This document shows, one piece after another, positions 49,890 through 59,553 of a DNA stretch of 64,000 nt. Positions within the stretch are counted from its first letter, which is position 1. Each line of letters starts with the position of its first letter. Location: positions 1 to 64,000 of the forward strand of contig CASFGA010000001.1 of the NCBI GenBank assembly GCA_949294185.1, given 5' to 3'. A model generated the notes under the pieces. It searched no databases. It was given only the letters and a program-made list of their open reading frames with translations, and was not told where the DNA came from. The DNA is from an uncultured Bacteroides sp. Its GTDB lineage: Bacteria; Bacteroidota; Bacteroidia; Bacteroidales; Bacteroidaceae. The translations under genes were made by a program, and so were the position numbers.

Positions 49890-49897
49890 TACTTTTG
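49890..49897 (+). promoter_or_regulatory. -7 box for the TPR protein gene
   Basis: TACTTTTG matches TAnnTTTG exactly and ends 18 nt before the ATG at 49916. It overlaps an earlier in-frame ATG at 49895, which is therefore not the start. Confidence 0.5.
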
Positions 49898-49915
49898 CCT
49901 GAAAACAGACGAAAA

Positions 49916-50746
49916 ATGAACCGAATACTTTTAATTACCATACTAGCATGCCTGACAACCGCCTCGCCGGCCAAGGCACAATCTTCCTACAACGAGCTGG
50001 TGGAAGAAGCAATGAAATATATAAAACTCGACAGCCTTACGCAGGCTGAAAATCTTTTCAGGCAAGCCCTGAAGGCTGACCCGACAAACGCACGAAACGC
50101 CTTGGTCTTTTCCAACTTAGGAACCGTATTAAAACGGCAGGGGAAAACGGACGAAGCCATCAAGAACTATACATTCGCGCTGAACATCACGCCTTATGCC
50201 ACATCTATCCTGCTCAACCGAGCTGCCTTGTATCTGGAAAAAGACATGCAGGACAAGGCATACATTGACTATTGTAACGTGATAGACCTGATACCGGAGA
50301 ACACAGAGGCAAGGATGTTCCGAGCATACATCTATATGCAGCGGCGGCAATACGACGAGGCCCGGATAGACTACAATGTCATATTGGGAAAAGACATGAA
50401 AAACCGTACCGCCCGACTCGGCATCGTCATGTTGGACCAGAAAGAAGGGCGTTATCCGGCAGCACGCGACGGGCTGAACCTGCTCATACAGGACTCTCCG
50501 CACGACACGGCCCTGCTAAAAATGCGTGCCAACTTGGAACTGGAACAAAACCGCCCGGACATCGCGCTGATTGACATCGAACAAATATTGACTATCGACC
50601 CGTCAGATGCCGAAGCTTACGTGATGAAAGGAGACATTCATCTGACACAAAAGAAAAAAGACGAGGCACAAAAAGCATACGAACAGGCCATAGCACACGG
50701 CATTCCCCGACCGGAACTGAACGACAGACTGCTGCAATGCAGATAG
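49916..50746 (+). CDS. Secreted tetratricopeptide-repeat protein
   Basis: 276 residues from the ATG at 49916, which opens a signal peptide (MNRILLITILACLTTASPAKA). The mature part is about seven TPR units, e.g. AENLFRQALKADPTNARNALVFSNLGTVLKRQGKTDEAIKNYTFALNI (quoted in part: AENLFRQALKADPTN and GKTDEAIKNYTFAL). The C-terminal repeat is AEAYVMKGDIHLTQKKKDEAQKAYEQAI in outline. No enzymatic motif. TPR proteins of this kind act as periplasmic scaffolds. Its partner is unknown; the gene stands alone on the + strand. Confidence 0.85.
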   Translation: MNRILLITILACLTTASPAKAQSSYNELVEEAMKYIKLDSLTQAENLFRQALKADPTNARNALVFSNLGTVLKRQGKTDEAIKNYTFALNITPYATSILLNRAALYLEKDMQDKAYIDYCNVIDLIPENTEARMFRAYIYMQRRQYDEARIDYNVILGKDMKNRTARLGIVMLDQKEGRYPAARDGLNLLIQDSPHDTALLKMRANLELEQNRPDIALIDIEQILTIDPSDAEAYVMKGDIHLTQKKKDEAQKAYEQAIAHGIPRPELNDRLLQCR

Positions 50747-50833
50747 CATACTGTCAGAACCGTCATATTGTCCTATCAAAAAAGCAGGACGGAAGTACCA
50801 AACGTGACGGACAACACGGCATTGCCGCCACAT

Positions 50834-52717
50834 CTACAGGCTCTTTATGTAGTCGTACAGCTTCCGGTAAAAGGCATGTCTTGTCAGCGTCGAGGCATCA
50901 CCCAGGATAATCAGCTTCATGCGGGCACGGGTGATGGCCACGTTCATGCGGCGCAAGTCGTTGAGAAAGCCAATCTGTCCTTCTTCATTGGCCCGGACCA
51001 GACTGATCAGTATCACATCGCGCTCCTGCCCCTGAAATCCGTCGACTGTATTGACCGTTATCAGCTGACGGTAAGGCTTGAAGAAAGAATCGCGTTTCAT
51101 CAGCTGCCTGAGATACTGCACCTGCGCCTTATAAGGGGAAATTATCCCCACATCGATGCGCTCTGACAAGAAACGCTCCCGCCCGATCCGCGTAATGTAC
51201 CGCTTCAGCTGTCCGATGCACAGTTCCGCTTCCGGCTTGTTAATGCGCCCGTAGCTTTCGCCAACGAACTCTTCGTTGCAATCCATTCCTTCCGTATTCA
51301 TCCACTCTATCGGCGTATCGAAATCGAGGATGCTACGGTATTTTACTTCGGGAGCAGACCGCAGAACTCCCCCATAAAACCACTCGGATGAAAAGCGCAT
51401 AATCTCGTCGTTCATGCGATATTGCAGCGTGAGAAGCGAAACAACGCCGGGCTTGTTACGCACCACAGCCTGCATAAGAGTCTCTCCCAATCCGCCGCGA
51501 AGCGCTTCATAACACTTTACCGTAGGAGGAAGCTGACAGTGGTCTCCGGCAAAAATCACACGGTCTGCCTTCGCGATGGGAATCCAACAGGCTGCTTCGA
51601 GCGCCTGGGCGGCTTCATCGATGAACAAGGTGCCGAACTTCTGCCCCATCAACAGACGATTGGCACTGCTTGCCAGTGTGCAGGCTATCACGCGCGCTTC
51701 ACTAAAGAGGGATTCATTGATGCGAATCTCCAGTTCTGTAGCACGGTCTTTCAGCGAGTTTATTTTCTGACGGATGTTTTCACGCTCCGCCCCTTTCCGG
51801 TTGCGGGAATAAAGTTCGCGGATGGCCCGGCGGATTCCCCACAGATGCGGATAATCGGGATGTGACTCAAAGCGCCGTTCGTAAGTAAACGAAAGCATCT
51901 TGTCGTTTACCCGGCTTGGATTGCCGATTCGGAGCACACTGACACCCCGGTCGACCAGTTTCTCGCTGATCCAGTCCACAGCCATATTGCTCTGCGCACA
52001 GACCAACACCTGGCTTTCCCTGTGCAAAGTTTCATAGATGGCTTCCACAAGCGTGGTTGTCTTGCCTGTTCCCGGAGGGCCGTGGACAATCGCCACATCT
52101 TTGGCATGCAATACCTTATTGACAGCCGCCTCCTGAGCAGGATTGAGCCAAGGGAAACGAATCGGTTGGAAAGAGAATGAAGAGGCCGGCTGCGCACCGT
52201 GAAAGATTTCGCGCAGCTCGGCCAGACGATTGTTCTTGGCCGATATAACCCGTTTCAGCGCATCAAACATGAGCCGGTAACTGGTCTCATCGAAATAGAG
52301 CTGCACCCCAAGCACCTCTTTGCCTTGCAGAGCGAGCAAAGCATCCGGATTGGGAAGGATAACGACCATCCGGTCTTCATCCACATAGTTCACAGTCGCT
52401 GAAAAGTCAAGATAAGACAAATGTCCCGTCGCGTCCTGCGTAAAGAAACATACCGGCCGCCCGTATTCAAACAAATGCTCTATCTCCTTATCCTCACGCC
52501 GTTCCACCTCTACGACCAGTTGGTTCAAGGCATTATAATAGCTCCGCCCAAGATTCAGCGGATACCAGCACATGCCCCGCTTTATCTTGCGCCCTACTCC
52601 CATCAGTTCAGTCTGCTGCTTGAACTGCTCCTTTTCATATTCATACTCCATCTTCAGCAAATCATAATGATGCTGCAAGCGGAGTATGGGTGAATGTAAC
52701 GCTGCGTTATCTCCCAT
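50834..52717 (-). CDS. Superfamily 1B (IGHMBP2/Dna2-like) DNA/RNA helicase
   Basis: 627 residues. Helicase motifs in order: Walker A GPPGTGKTTTLVEAI (~212-226), Ia-like VLVCAQSNMAVDWI, Walker B FIDEAAQA, III GDHCQLPPT, IV-like LLTLQYRMNDEI, V NTVDGFQGQERDVILISLVR and VI NVAITRARMKLIILGD. The N-terminal ~200 residues are the beta-barrel and stalk characteristic of IGHMBP2/SETX-type enzymes. Such helicases work in replication, RNA processing or nucleic-acid quality control; the substrate is not predictable. -7 box at 52757-52764. Confidence 0.93.
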   Translation of the reverse strand: MGDNAALHSPILRLQHHYDLLKMEYEYEKEQFKQQTELMGVGRKIKRGMCWYPLNLGRSYYNALNQLVVEVERREDKEIEHLFEYGRPVCFFTQDATGHLSYLDFSATVNYVDEDRMVVILPNPDALLALQGKEVLGVQLYFDETSYRLMFDALKRVISAKNNRLAELREIFHGAQPASSFSFQPIRFPWLNPAQEAAVNKVLHAKDVAIVHGPPGTGKTTTLVEAIYETLHRESQVLVCAQSNMAVDWISEKLVDRGVSVLRIGNPSRVNDKMLSFTYERRFESHPDYPHLWGIRRAIRELYSRNRKGAERENIRQKINSLKDRATELEIRINESLFSEARVIACTLASSANRLLMGQKFGTLFIDEAAQALEAACWIPIAKADRVIFAGDHCQLPPTVKCYEALRGGLGETLMQAVVRNKPGVVSLLTLQYRMNDEIMRFSSEWFYGGVLRSAPEVKYRSILDFDTPIEWMNTEGMDCNEEFVGESYGRINKPEAELCIGQLKRYITRIGRERFLSERIDVGIISPYKAQVQYLRQLMKRDSFFKPYRQLITVNTVDGFQGQERDVILISLVRANEEGQIGFLNDLRRMNVAITRARMKLIILGDASTLTRHAFYRKLYDYIKSL

Positions 52718-52756
52718 TTTTCATTCTTTTTCCAGATCTCTTTACCGGTTTCCATG

Positions 52757-52764
52757 CAAAGGTA
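52757..52764 (-). promoter_or_regulatory. -7 box for the helicase gene
   Basis: CAAAGGTA on the + strand reads TACCTTTG, an exact TAnnTTTG box 40 nt upstream of the helicase ATG. The rest of the 52718-52947 gap shows no gene. Confidence 0.5.
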
Positions 52765-52947
52765 CGGAAAAATATACTTTTCTGCCGCATCCGAGATATT
52801 TTTTGCTGCCCGTTTGCCCTATTCCGAAAAAGCGCTTGACCTTTGACCAAGTCCGGATGATACTGTCAAAAAAACATTCCGGACAAGAGAAAAAACAGTC
52901 TGCAAACCTACAGTCTGACAAGGAGAATTGACGACAGCAAGATTTGC

Positions 52948-54072
52948 TCAGAAAACATACTGCAAACGCAGCTGTGCCAGAAAGAAGTCTCCCTGATAAA
53001 AAGTGTTGCAATGCTTGCCCACCCACACGTAACTGCCGTTCAGCTTCACGCCGAGATACTGGTTCAGGTAAAAATTCACGCCCAAAGAGAGGTCTTTCTC
53101 CTCTCCGCCCATGATTCCGGCCTGACCATCATTCAAATTCGTATAATTGAACCGTGCCACCAATTCGACGGCCTGCGGCGTGAGCGGCCTGCCGGGAATG
53201 CCATACATGGCATCGTATGCAAATCCGCTCCCTTTCAACAGAAATCCTCCCTGTATATACCCGCCGTGCGGACGGTATGCCCGCCGTCCTGACAGACGGT
53301 TCCGCCGGTCGAAATGATATTCCGCCTGCAACATGAAGCGGGGAGCCATGTAAAGTGCCTCAACCAATCCCTTTATCTCCGTGCCCATATCCGTAATTTC
53401 GGCTTCCATCATCGGCTCCGGAAACATGGATGTCACTCCCGCACTGCTAATACTGCCCGATGGATTGCCTTCCGTATTCACCTCTTTCGTGCGGAAAGAA
53501 AACGCTCCCCCCAGATGAATCAGGTGATTGCCTGCGTCCTGTCTGCGCCAGACGGCGCGGGATGTAGAGACAAAGGCGTTCCGCTGACCGCTTCCCAACT
53601 TGTTTATATCATTATGGGTATATACTCCCGTGGCGAGATACCAGTGCTTGTCGTAGAAGTGACAGGTCACCCCCAGCTTCCGGCTGTCGGCAAACGCCAG
53701 TACGGAAGCCGCCGACTGATGGAAACGCATGTCAGCCGTACTGATGAGCATATCCATCGAATAAGGTTCATAGGCATTTCCGAACGAAAGCACGCTGTTT
53801 CTGAAATGACAGTTCAGCAACAAATCCTTGACGGCTACCTTTCCTCCGCCCAATCCAATGTCAGCCTTCAGTTCAAGACGCTTGTAAGCAGCCTTAAACC
53901 CTACACGAAAATCTTCCAGACGATAGTATCCCTGTGTGTGCTCCTTGCCGTAGCCCGACAAAGCCGCATCAAGCAAGGCACGCGAACGGAACCTAACTTT
54001 CAATTCCTCTTGGGATTGTGCGCTTATTGCGCCAAGCAACGCCACCAGGATGCAAGCCAACCATTTTTTCAT
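52948..54072 (-). CDS. Phosphate-selective (OprO/OprP-type) porin, last gene of the phosphonate operon
   Basis: 374 residues from the ATG at 54072, which starts a good signal peptide (MKKWLACILVALLGAISAQS); the frame only opens earlier at a TTG. The rest is beta-barrel like, with alternating polar and apolar strands and a C-terminal aromatic residue (LRLQYVF), as in outer-membrane porins. Pieces such as RVGFKAAYKRLELKADIGLGGG and YDAMYGIPGRPLTPQAVELVARFNY fit the OprO/P family. Following the 2-aminoethylphosphonate genes by 86 nt, it is a plausible outer-membrane pore for phosphonates or phosphate. Confidence 0.82.
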   Translation of the reverse strand: MKKWLACILVALLGAISAQSQEELKVRFRSRALLDAALSGYGKEHTQGYYRLEDFRVGFKAAYKRLELKADIGLGGGKVAVKDLLLNCHFRNSVLSFGNAYEPYSMDMLISTADMRFHQSAASVLAFADSRKLGVTCHFYDKHWYLATGVYTHNDINKLGSGQRNAFVSTSRAVWRRQDAGNHLIHLGGAFSFRTKEVNTEGNPSGSISSAGVTSMFPEPMMEAEITDMGTEIKGLVEALYMAPRFMLQAEYHFDRRNRLSGRRAYRPHGGYIQGGFLLKGSGFAYDAMYGIPGRPLTPQAVELVARFNYTNLNDGQAGIMGGEEKDLSLGVNFYLNQYLGVKLNGSYVWVGKHCNTFYQGDFFLAQLRLQYVF

Positions 54073-54158
54073 ATTTATCCACCTGAATATTGACAATGAA
54101 AAACCCTGCCACAGCCGTAGCAACCGCAGCAGGGAAAAAGCGTCTAAAAAACCATATC

Positions 54159-55244
54159 TTATTGAAGTTCCTTTATCGCTTCTACAAGCCGGACAAAGTC
54201 CGCAGGATATACATCTCCGATATTTCCGATGCGGAACGTATCTGCCTGAGAAATCTTTCCCGGATAAATCACAAAACCTTTAGCCTTCAGCTTCAGATAA
54301 AAATCCTTGAAGTCAAAATCCGCATTCGGATAATAAAACGAAGTGATGACCGGCGACTGCTCTTCGTCTTTCAGCAAGGTCTTGAATCCGAGAGAGCGCA
54401 TGCCGTCCACCAATACGCGGTGATTCTCACAGTAGCGGGCATAGCGTGCCTCGATTCCCCCTTCAGCCGAAAGTTCCTTCAATGCCTGCATGAAGGCGCG
54501 CACCACATGTGTAGGCGAAGTAAAGCGCCATTTGCCATGTCCCTCCTCCATCGTTTTCCACTGGTCATACAGGTCAAGAGACAGCGAGCGGGCGACTCCC
54601 TTGCATTGTTCCAACAGCGAACGGCGGGCGACAATGAATCCAAATCCCGGAACACCCTGAATGCATTTGTTGGCACTGCTTATCAGAAAGTCGATTCCAA
54701 GCTTCGCCATGTCGACAGGTACACCGCCAAAACTGCTCATTGCATCGACAATCAGCACCTTTCCATGCCTCTTTACCACTTCCGCAACAGTCTGCAAAGG
54801 ATTCAGCACCCCGGTGGTCGTCTCGCAATGAACCACTGAAACATGAGTCACCTCAGGATGCTCCGTCAGATAGGCATCTATCATCTGCGGAGAAACCTGC
54901 TGCGTCTCTTCAAACTTCATCAGAAAATGATTGATTCCATAATAGTCGGCTATCACCCCCATACGCTTTCCGTAAGCTCCATTGGCGGCAATCAGCAGAT
55001 TATCCTCCGGCCGAACAACCGAGCCCAATGTGGCTTCCACACAGAAAGTACCGCTTCCCTGCATCAATACAGCGGTATAATCGTCGGGGCGACTGCTTGC
55101 CAACTGCACAAGCTGCTTGCGGATTAACTCTACAATACCTTCGTTATAATCTTTATCCCACGTACACCAGTCGCTCATCATGGCCTCCTTTACAGTCTCG
55201 CTCGTGGTCAGCGGGCCGGGAGTCAGTAACAAATAAGGTCTCAT
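54159..55244 (-). CDS. phnW: 2-aminoethylphosphonate-pyruvate transaminase
   Basis: 361 residues, class V PLP aminotransferase. It converts 2-aminoethylphosphonate (AEP) and pyruvate to phosphonoacetaldehyde and alanine. The start [18 protein letters not shown] is typical, followed by [31 protein letters not shown] and the PLP lysine in [28 protein letters not shown] near the end is the carboxylate-binding region. It sits 25 nt downstream of phnX, the enzyme that uses its product. Confidence 0.95.
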   Translation of the reverse strand: MRPYLLLTPGPLTTSETVKEAMMSDWCTWDKDYNEGIVELIRKQLVQLASSRPDDYTAVLMQGSGTFCVEATLGSVVRPEDNLLIAANGAYGKRMGVIADYYGINHFLMKFEETQQVSPQMIDAYLTEHPEVTHVSVVHCETTTGVLNPLQTVAEVVKRHGKVLIVDAMSSFGGVPVDMAKLGIDFLISSANKCIQGVPGFGFIVARRSLLEQCKGVARSLSLDLYDQWKTMEEGHGKWRFTSPTHVVRAFMQALKELSAEGGIEARYARYCENHRVLVDGMRSLGFKTLLKDEEQSPVITSFYYPNADFDFKDFYLKLKAKGFVIYPGKISQADTFRIGNIGDVYPADFVRLVEAIKELQ

Positions 55245-55269
55245 ATATATAATAAATGTGTTTGATATT

Positions 55270-56064
55270 TCATTCCTTGTTCATTCTCTCGTTGATTGCC
55301 TTTATCAAAGCAGGCAATTCTTCTATGGAGTCGACTACATAATGCGCTCCGGCCGCATACATGCGGTATCTGACCTCCATCATTCTCCGCTTCAGATCCT
55401 CGGCAGACAACGCTTTCACCTCTTCTTCTGTCAGTCCCAACTCGTTGCTCCCTAAAATTACTCCTACCGTCCAGACTCCGGCATTCACTCCTTCACGGAT
55501 GTCGGATATGGTGTCGCCATATTTCAATACCGACAAACGGGAAGGCACAGCGAGGTCACACATATTTTTATATATCATATACGGATAAGGACGTCCGGCC
55601 GGAAGCCCGTCAGAAGTAACACAATTATCCACGCGATACCCTTGTTCTTCCGCCGCGGGTATGACAATATCCATCATCTGACGGGTATACCCGGTGGTAG
55701 AACCTATCTTAATGCCCTGTTCCCGCAGTGTGTCAATCGTTTCCACCACTTTCGAAATCGGGCCTGAATAGCTGCGCAATGTAGAAAACAGCAGGCGCTG
55801 GAACTCGGCATAACAGGCCTGCACATCGCTTTCATTGTAATCCCGCCCGTATTTCGCGCGAAACTCTTCTGCCACACGCTCAATCCGGAACAAAGCCCGT
55901 ATCTCCTCTATTTTTGTCAAGCCCATGTGAGCACGCGTCTCAGCGGCCGTCACTTCAAGCCCAATGGTTCTGAAACTTTCGATAAATGCAGACACCGGTG
56001 CAAAGCAACCATAGTCAACGGCAGTACCTGCCCAATCCAAGATAACACATTCAATTTTTTTCAT
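55270..56064 (-). CDS. phnX: Phosphonoacetaldehyde hydrolase (phosphonatase)
   Basis: 264 residues, HAD superfamily. It breaks the C-P bond of phosphonoacetaldehyde into acetaldehyde and phosphate. The nucleophile Asp is in [16 protein letters not shown] (~10), where Asp-x-Ala-Gly-Thr is the phosphonatase version of DxDGT. The cap-domain Schiff-base lysine is in [13 protein letters not shown] (~50). [12 protein letters not shown] and [14 protein letters not shown] complete the core. Start codon overlaps the carrier gene stop by 4 bp (ATGA). Confidence 0.96.
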   Translation of the reverse strand: MKKIECVILDWAGTAVDYGCFAPVSAFIESFRTIGLEVTAAETRAHMGLTKIEEIRALFRIERVAEEFRAKYGRDYNESDVQACYAEFQRLLFSTLRSYSGPISKVVETIDTLREQGIKIGSTTGYTRQMMDIVIPAAEEQGYRVDNCVTSDGLPAGRPYPYMIYKNMCDLAVPSRLSVLKYGDTISDIREGVNAGVWTVGVILGSNELGLTEEEVKALSAEDLKRRMMEVRYRMYAAGAHYVVDSIEELPALIKAINERMNKE

Positions 56065-57437
56065 ATAGCAGTAGTTGTTGTTAAATACACATTATCCTTC
56101 GCAGTTTCTTCCGCATGCTCCGTAACCGTTTCCTCCGGTTTTTCCGGCAGCGGCTCGGGCTTACGGTTGCGGGCATGAATCATATAAATCAGCGAGCCTA
56201 TGAACGCCACGCAGCATGCCACGCCTATATAGAGGCTCATCTGGTTGTAAAATGACGCCCAGTCGATATGGGAAGCATAAAACTCCTTGAAAAGCAGCAG
56301 CGCCAACGTACCCAAATATCCCACAAAGTCTATCGTTATGATGAAAAACCCCACATTTCCCCTTATCTTGAAGCAGGCGATGAACCGCTCGAAAAAGATG
56401 GTCTGAAAACTCAGATAGGCCATATCCAGACAAAGGCTCTGCATAAACAGCCAGATGGTGGTAGGAAGTCCGATTCCTCCGGCATCCGCTCCCAAGAAAG
56501 CAAGAGTTCCCATCCCGCAGGTGGAAAGAACCAGAAGGATGCACAGCACACGCAGATGATTATATGTAGACGCCAGCAAAGCAAAGACAGCAAGCAAGAC
56601 CAATGTGGCTATAGAGTCAATCTGGGCAAAAGCCCATGAAGAAATGGTATCGACATCGATAATGCACACAATGAAATCTTCTTTGATGTCGCGCTGCACG
56701 GTAAGCAGCAGGTTTGCCCCGAAAAGCATGAGAAGCAGCGGCATGAAACGGCGGAACAGTGCCCACCGCTGGTGTCCGTTGAGCGTAACCCGTACCGAAC
56801 GCGACGCGATATCAGCGGCGGTAGGACGGGGAAAACGGGTCATCATCCAACCTGTAAAGCAGAGAAGAGGAAAGGCAACCGCACCGATCAAGGCAGGCAT
56901 CCAGAATTCGCTCACGTGAAGATGATTGAGCGCATAAAGCCCCAAAGATTTTGCCACGCCCGAACTGAGCGCCATACTCACTCCCATGATGCTGGCAAGT
57001 ATATCCGTCGTCCGCCGGCCCTCGAGAAAACTGAATATCACCCCCCACATACACCCCAATGAAAGCCCGTTAAAAAACAGCGCCACGATATTATAAGGTA
57101 TCGGCAACAGGCCGAAGGCGACAAGTGATATTTCAGACAGAGCGGCTGATCCGATGATAAACTTCAGACGCCCTTCGGGACGCAACTCGGATATAAACTT
57201 GATGCCCAAAAGCTTCGCACATACATATCCCAGCAACTGGATAATGCTGACGGCAATCTTATAATCCATCCCGCAAACCTGCAAGCCTTCGAATTCGGCT
57301 GCCGTGAAAGGCTTGCGCAAGGCATATACCAACGAATAGGAAAGGAGTGCAGTGCCTCCGGCCCACAAGACAAAAAGCCAGTCGGGCATTGCATGTTTCC
57401 CTTCCGCCTCCGGCAATGTATTCACTGAATCTTTCAT
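56061..57437 (-). CDS. Major-facilitator-type (DUF5690-like) carrier of the phosphonate operon
   Basis: 458 residues from the ATG at 57437; the frame above it opens only at a TTG that overlaps the -7 box. About 12 hydrophobic helices; FVLWAGGTALLSYSLVYALRKPFTAAEF begins helix 1 (quoted in part: GTALLSYSLVYALRKPFTA). Its best match by appearance is the DUF5690 branch of the major facilitator superfamily. Being first in the operon and translationally coupled to phnX, it is the probable inner-membrane importer of AEP. No phosphonate ABC transporter genes are nearby. Substrate is inferred from context. Confidence 0.82.
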   Translation of the reverse strand: MKDSVNTLPEAEGKHAMPDWLFVLWAGGTALLSYSLVYALRKPFTAAEFEGLQVCGMDYKIAVSIIQLLGYVCAKLLGIKFISELRPEGRLKFIIGSAALSEISLVAFGLLPIPYNIVALFFNGLSLGCMWGVIFSFLEGRRTTDILASIMGVSMALSSGVAKSLGLYALNHLHVSEFWMPALIGAVAFPLLCFTGWMMTRFPRPTAADIASRSVRVTLNGHQRWALFRRFMPLLLMLFGANLLLTVQRDIKEDFIVCIIDVDTISSWAFAQIDSIATLVLLAVFALLASTYNHLRVLCILLVLSTCGMGTLAFLGADAGGIGLPTTIWLFMQSLCLDMAYLSFQTIFFERFIACFKIRGNVGFFIITIDFVGYLGTLALLLFKEFYASHIDWASFYNQMSLYIGVACCVAFIGSLIYMIHARNRKPEPLPEKPEETVTEHAEETAKDNVYLTTTTAI

Positions 57438-57464
57438 AACAAACCTTTTCTTTTGATTACGCTG

Positions 57465-57472
57465 CAAATGTA
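57465..57472 (-). promoter_or_regulatory. -7 box for the phosphonate operon
   Basis: CAAATGTA on the + strand reads TACATTTG, an exact TAnnTTTG box 27 nt upstream of the ATG at 57437. There is no TTTG at the -33 position, consistent with dependence on an activator. Confidence 0.5.
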
Positions 57473-57612
57473 AAGCCTCTCAGAGGACGGGAAAATGAAT
57501 AAAGCAGGAATCATAAAGGCGTAACAATTCAGAAACATTCATGAAACAGCACTTTTACAATAAAGAAACGGATATTAAACCGGATTGAAACGACTTTGTA
57601 ACATGAATGGTT

Positions 57613-57643
57613 TTTGAATAATAAAGAATTATGAGTAACTTCG
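57613..57643 (+). promoter_or_regulatory. Promoter of the divergent helix-turn-helix gene
   Basis: A -33 TTTG (57613-57616), a 19-nt spacer and TAACTTCG (57636-57643), one base from TAnnTTTG. Start near 57649, ATG at 57669. It is the best-formed -33/-7 pair of the window besides rplS. Confidence 0.55.
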
Positions 57644-57668
57644 CCCACGAACAATACTTTTTACATCC

Positions 57669-58562
57669 ATGACGGAAGAACTGAAAGACATATACGAACG
57701 GATGACATTCCTGAGGCAAAAGGGAATCAAGATGAAGGAAATGGCGGAAAAGTCCGGCTTCTCACCCAGTGTCTTGTCGGCCATCTACTCGACTGTGCTG
57801 CCTGCTTATTTCAAAAACCGGGAGGAAAAAGGCATGAACGAAGATGAAGCCCTCAACAATGCACTGGTATGGGTGAACAATGTCTCAAGGAAAAAGCTGC
57901 TTGGCTCGCTTGCCAATCTGAAAGAATCGCTGTTTTCGATGGACTTCAATGTCAAGTCATCGCCGGAGGATGCCCGCAATCCCTTCCTTACACAACTTGA
58001 AAACAACATGCAGGAAGCCGTGGGGCGAATCATCAACTTCAGCGGAATCTACATGAGCTACAGTCTGTCTTCCGGAAGCCGCTGTCTGAAAGTGGAGCCT
58101 TACCTTATCGCCCCGGCCGAAAACGGGCACTATGTAGAGGTAGGCCATAACAATGCATACGGAGCAACCCACTGGGGAACGGTTTTCATGAACGGATTCA
58201 ACCATCTGTATCTGACATTCAATGAAAACCAGCCTCCCCAGCTGTCGCTTTTCCATATCTGCCTGAAGCTTCCCATGTACGACCGCCCTCCTTTCCTGCG
58301 CGGACTCTACATGTGCTTCGACTATAACTACAATCCGGTGGCACGCCGCATCCTTTTCATCAAGCATTCCGACAGCATCGCCCGCGATGAATTCCTTCAG
58401 CTGAAGGGAGAACTGAAGAATCCCGAGACACTGAACGAAAAGGAAAAGACCTATTATGACTATACCTGCCGCACGGAAGACATTATCCGCATGTGCAACA
58501 TCCCTTCGCCGCAGATGACCGAAGACGACCTGGCGGTTGAAAAGAAAATTCTGTCTTTATGA
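57669..58562 (+). CDS. Helix-turn-helix protein of unknown family, candidate regulator of the phosphonate operon
   Basis: 297 residues, no recognised named family. The N-terminal ~45 residues look like an XRE-type helix-turn-helix (RQKGIKMKEMAEKSGFSPS and then VLSAIYSTVLPAYF). Residues ~60-110 are helical (ALVWVNNVSRKKLLGSLANL). Residues ~115-270 form a mixed domain with VGRIINFSGIYMSYSLSSG, NAYGATHWGTVFMNGFNHLY and YDRPPFLRGLYMCFDYNYNP, perhaps a ligand-sensing part. No enzyme motif. It is divergent from the AEP operon with a 231-bp shared control region, the classic place for a pathway regulator. Function is inferred. Confidence 0.8.
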   Translation: MTEELKDIYERMTFLRQKGIKMKEMAEKSGFSPSVLSAIYSTVLPAYFKNREEKGMNEDEALNNALVWVNNVSRKKLLGSLANLKESLFSMDFNVKSSPEDARNPFLTQLENNMQEAVGRIINFSGIYMSYSLSSGSRCLKVEPYLIAPAENGHYVEVGHNNAYGATHWGTVFMNGFNHLYLTFNENQPPQLSLFHICLKLPMYDRPPFLRGLYMCFDYNYNPVARRILFIKHSDSIARDEFLQLKGELKNPETLNEKEKTYYDYTCRTEDIIRMCNIPSPQMTEDDLAVEKKILSL

Positions 58563-58587
58563 AATTTCTTTTCCAACCTTACAAAAG

Positions 58588-59490
58588 TCATTTTTCACCG
58601 GACAGAAATTCTTGCAGATTCCGCAACGCCTTCCTGTTCAACCTTTCCACACTCTGTTCAGACTTGCCCGATATATACGGCGTATACAGTACATTTTCTA
58701 TTCCGGACAGTCTTTCCGCCAGATTTCCCATAGCCGTCGCATCACACAGATACAGACTTTGAGGATTATCCTTCAGCCATTCTTCAAGCGCGTCCACTTG
58801 AAACGTGGGCCCGACCGAGGTGTTCACCAATATCTTACGGTTGCCAAACAGTGCAAACTCCTCTCTTCCCAATACGTAGGTATTGCGCGGCAGGCAGGTG
58901 CATACGATGTCACACTCCTTCAGCAGGCAGTGCAGTGATTTATAGACATATCCTTTTGCATCTCCATCCGGCTTCCGGTTACGGCTGTAATAGGAAACCG
59001 ATGCCCCGAACAGCCGGAACGCATCCGCCACCATGCAGCCCGTCTTGCCAAGTCCGATGATGCCGACCTTCTGTCCGGTCAGTTCCGTAGGCTGCTCTTT
59101 CCATCTTCGTCCGCCAAAGCCGTGAAGCAGTCTTACCAACTCTGATATGACATACTCCACCACTCCTTCGTCGCCATAGTCCCTTACTCCCTTTACGGTG
59201 ATTCCTTTTCTTTCGGCTTCGGCCAAGTCCACATTACAGCTCCGCGGGTCGTAAACGGAGCAATACATACCTATATATTTCAGATTCCGGCATGCATCCA
59301 TCACCTCTTTCCCTATCGGCGTGCGGAAAGAGACCAACAGACAGTCGGCATCGCCTATACGACTTATCACATCATCCGCTTCCGAAGGAAAATCATGATA
59401 TACCACAACTTCTTTCCCCCACTTGTGAAGCTCACATTCATACGCTCCGGTCAACAGCGTTTCATCGACCGCCACTATTTTTCCAAACAT
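58588..59490 (-). CDS. Catalytically degenerate D-2-hydroxyacid dehydrogenase-like protein
   Basis: 300 residues with the two-domain Rossmann layout of the family. The NAD site GIIGLGKTGCMVADAF (~145) and hinge segments are normal. The usual NTSRG of the catalytic Arg reads VNTSVGP (Val in place of Arg), and the usual catalytic His of TPHI reads TPYISG (Tyr). No acidic partner in the DVF-x-E block is seen (CDATAMGNLAERLSG). It may be a non-enzymatic or differently active relative. It is divergent from queA and has a -7 box at 59523-59530. Confidence 0.82.
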   Translation of the reverse strand: MFGKIVAVDETLLTGAYECELHKWGKEVVVYHDFPSEADDVISRIGDADCLLVSFRTPIGKEVMDACRNLKYIGMYCSVYDPRSCNVDLAEAERKGITVKGVRDYGDEGVVEYVISELVRLLHGFGGRRWKEQPTELTGQKVGIIGLGKTGCMVADAFRLFGASVSYYSRNRKPDGDAKGYVYKSLHCLLKECDIVCTCLPRNTYVLGREEFALFGNRKILVNTSVGPTFQVDALEEWLKDNPQSLYLCDATAMGNLAERLSGIENVLYTPYISGKSEQSVERLNRKALRNLQEFLSGEK

Positions 59491-59522
59491 ACACGATTTC
59501 GCTTTTTACTAAATTAGCCAGA

Positions 59523-59530
59523 CAAATATA
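59523..59530 (-). promoter_or_regulatory. -7 box for the dehydrogenase-like gene
   Basis: CAAATATA on the + strand reads TATATTTG, an exact TAnnTTTG box 32 nt upstream of the ATG at 59490. Confidence 0.45.
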
Positions 59531-59553
59531 GGGATTTATCGACAAGAAAGTCT

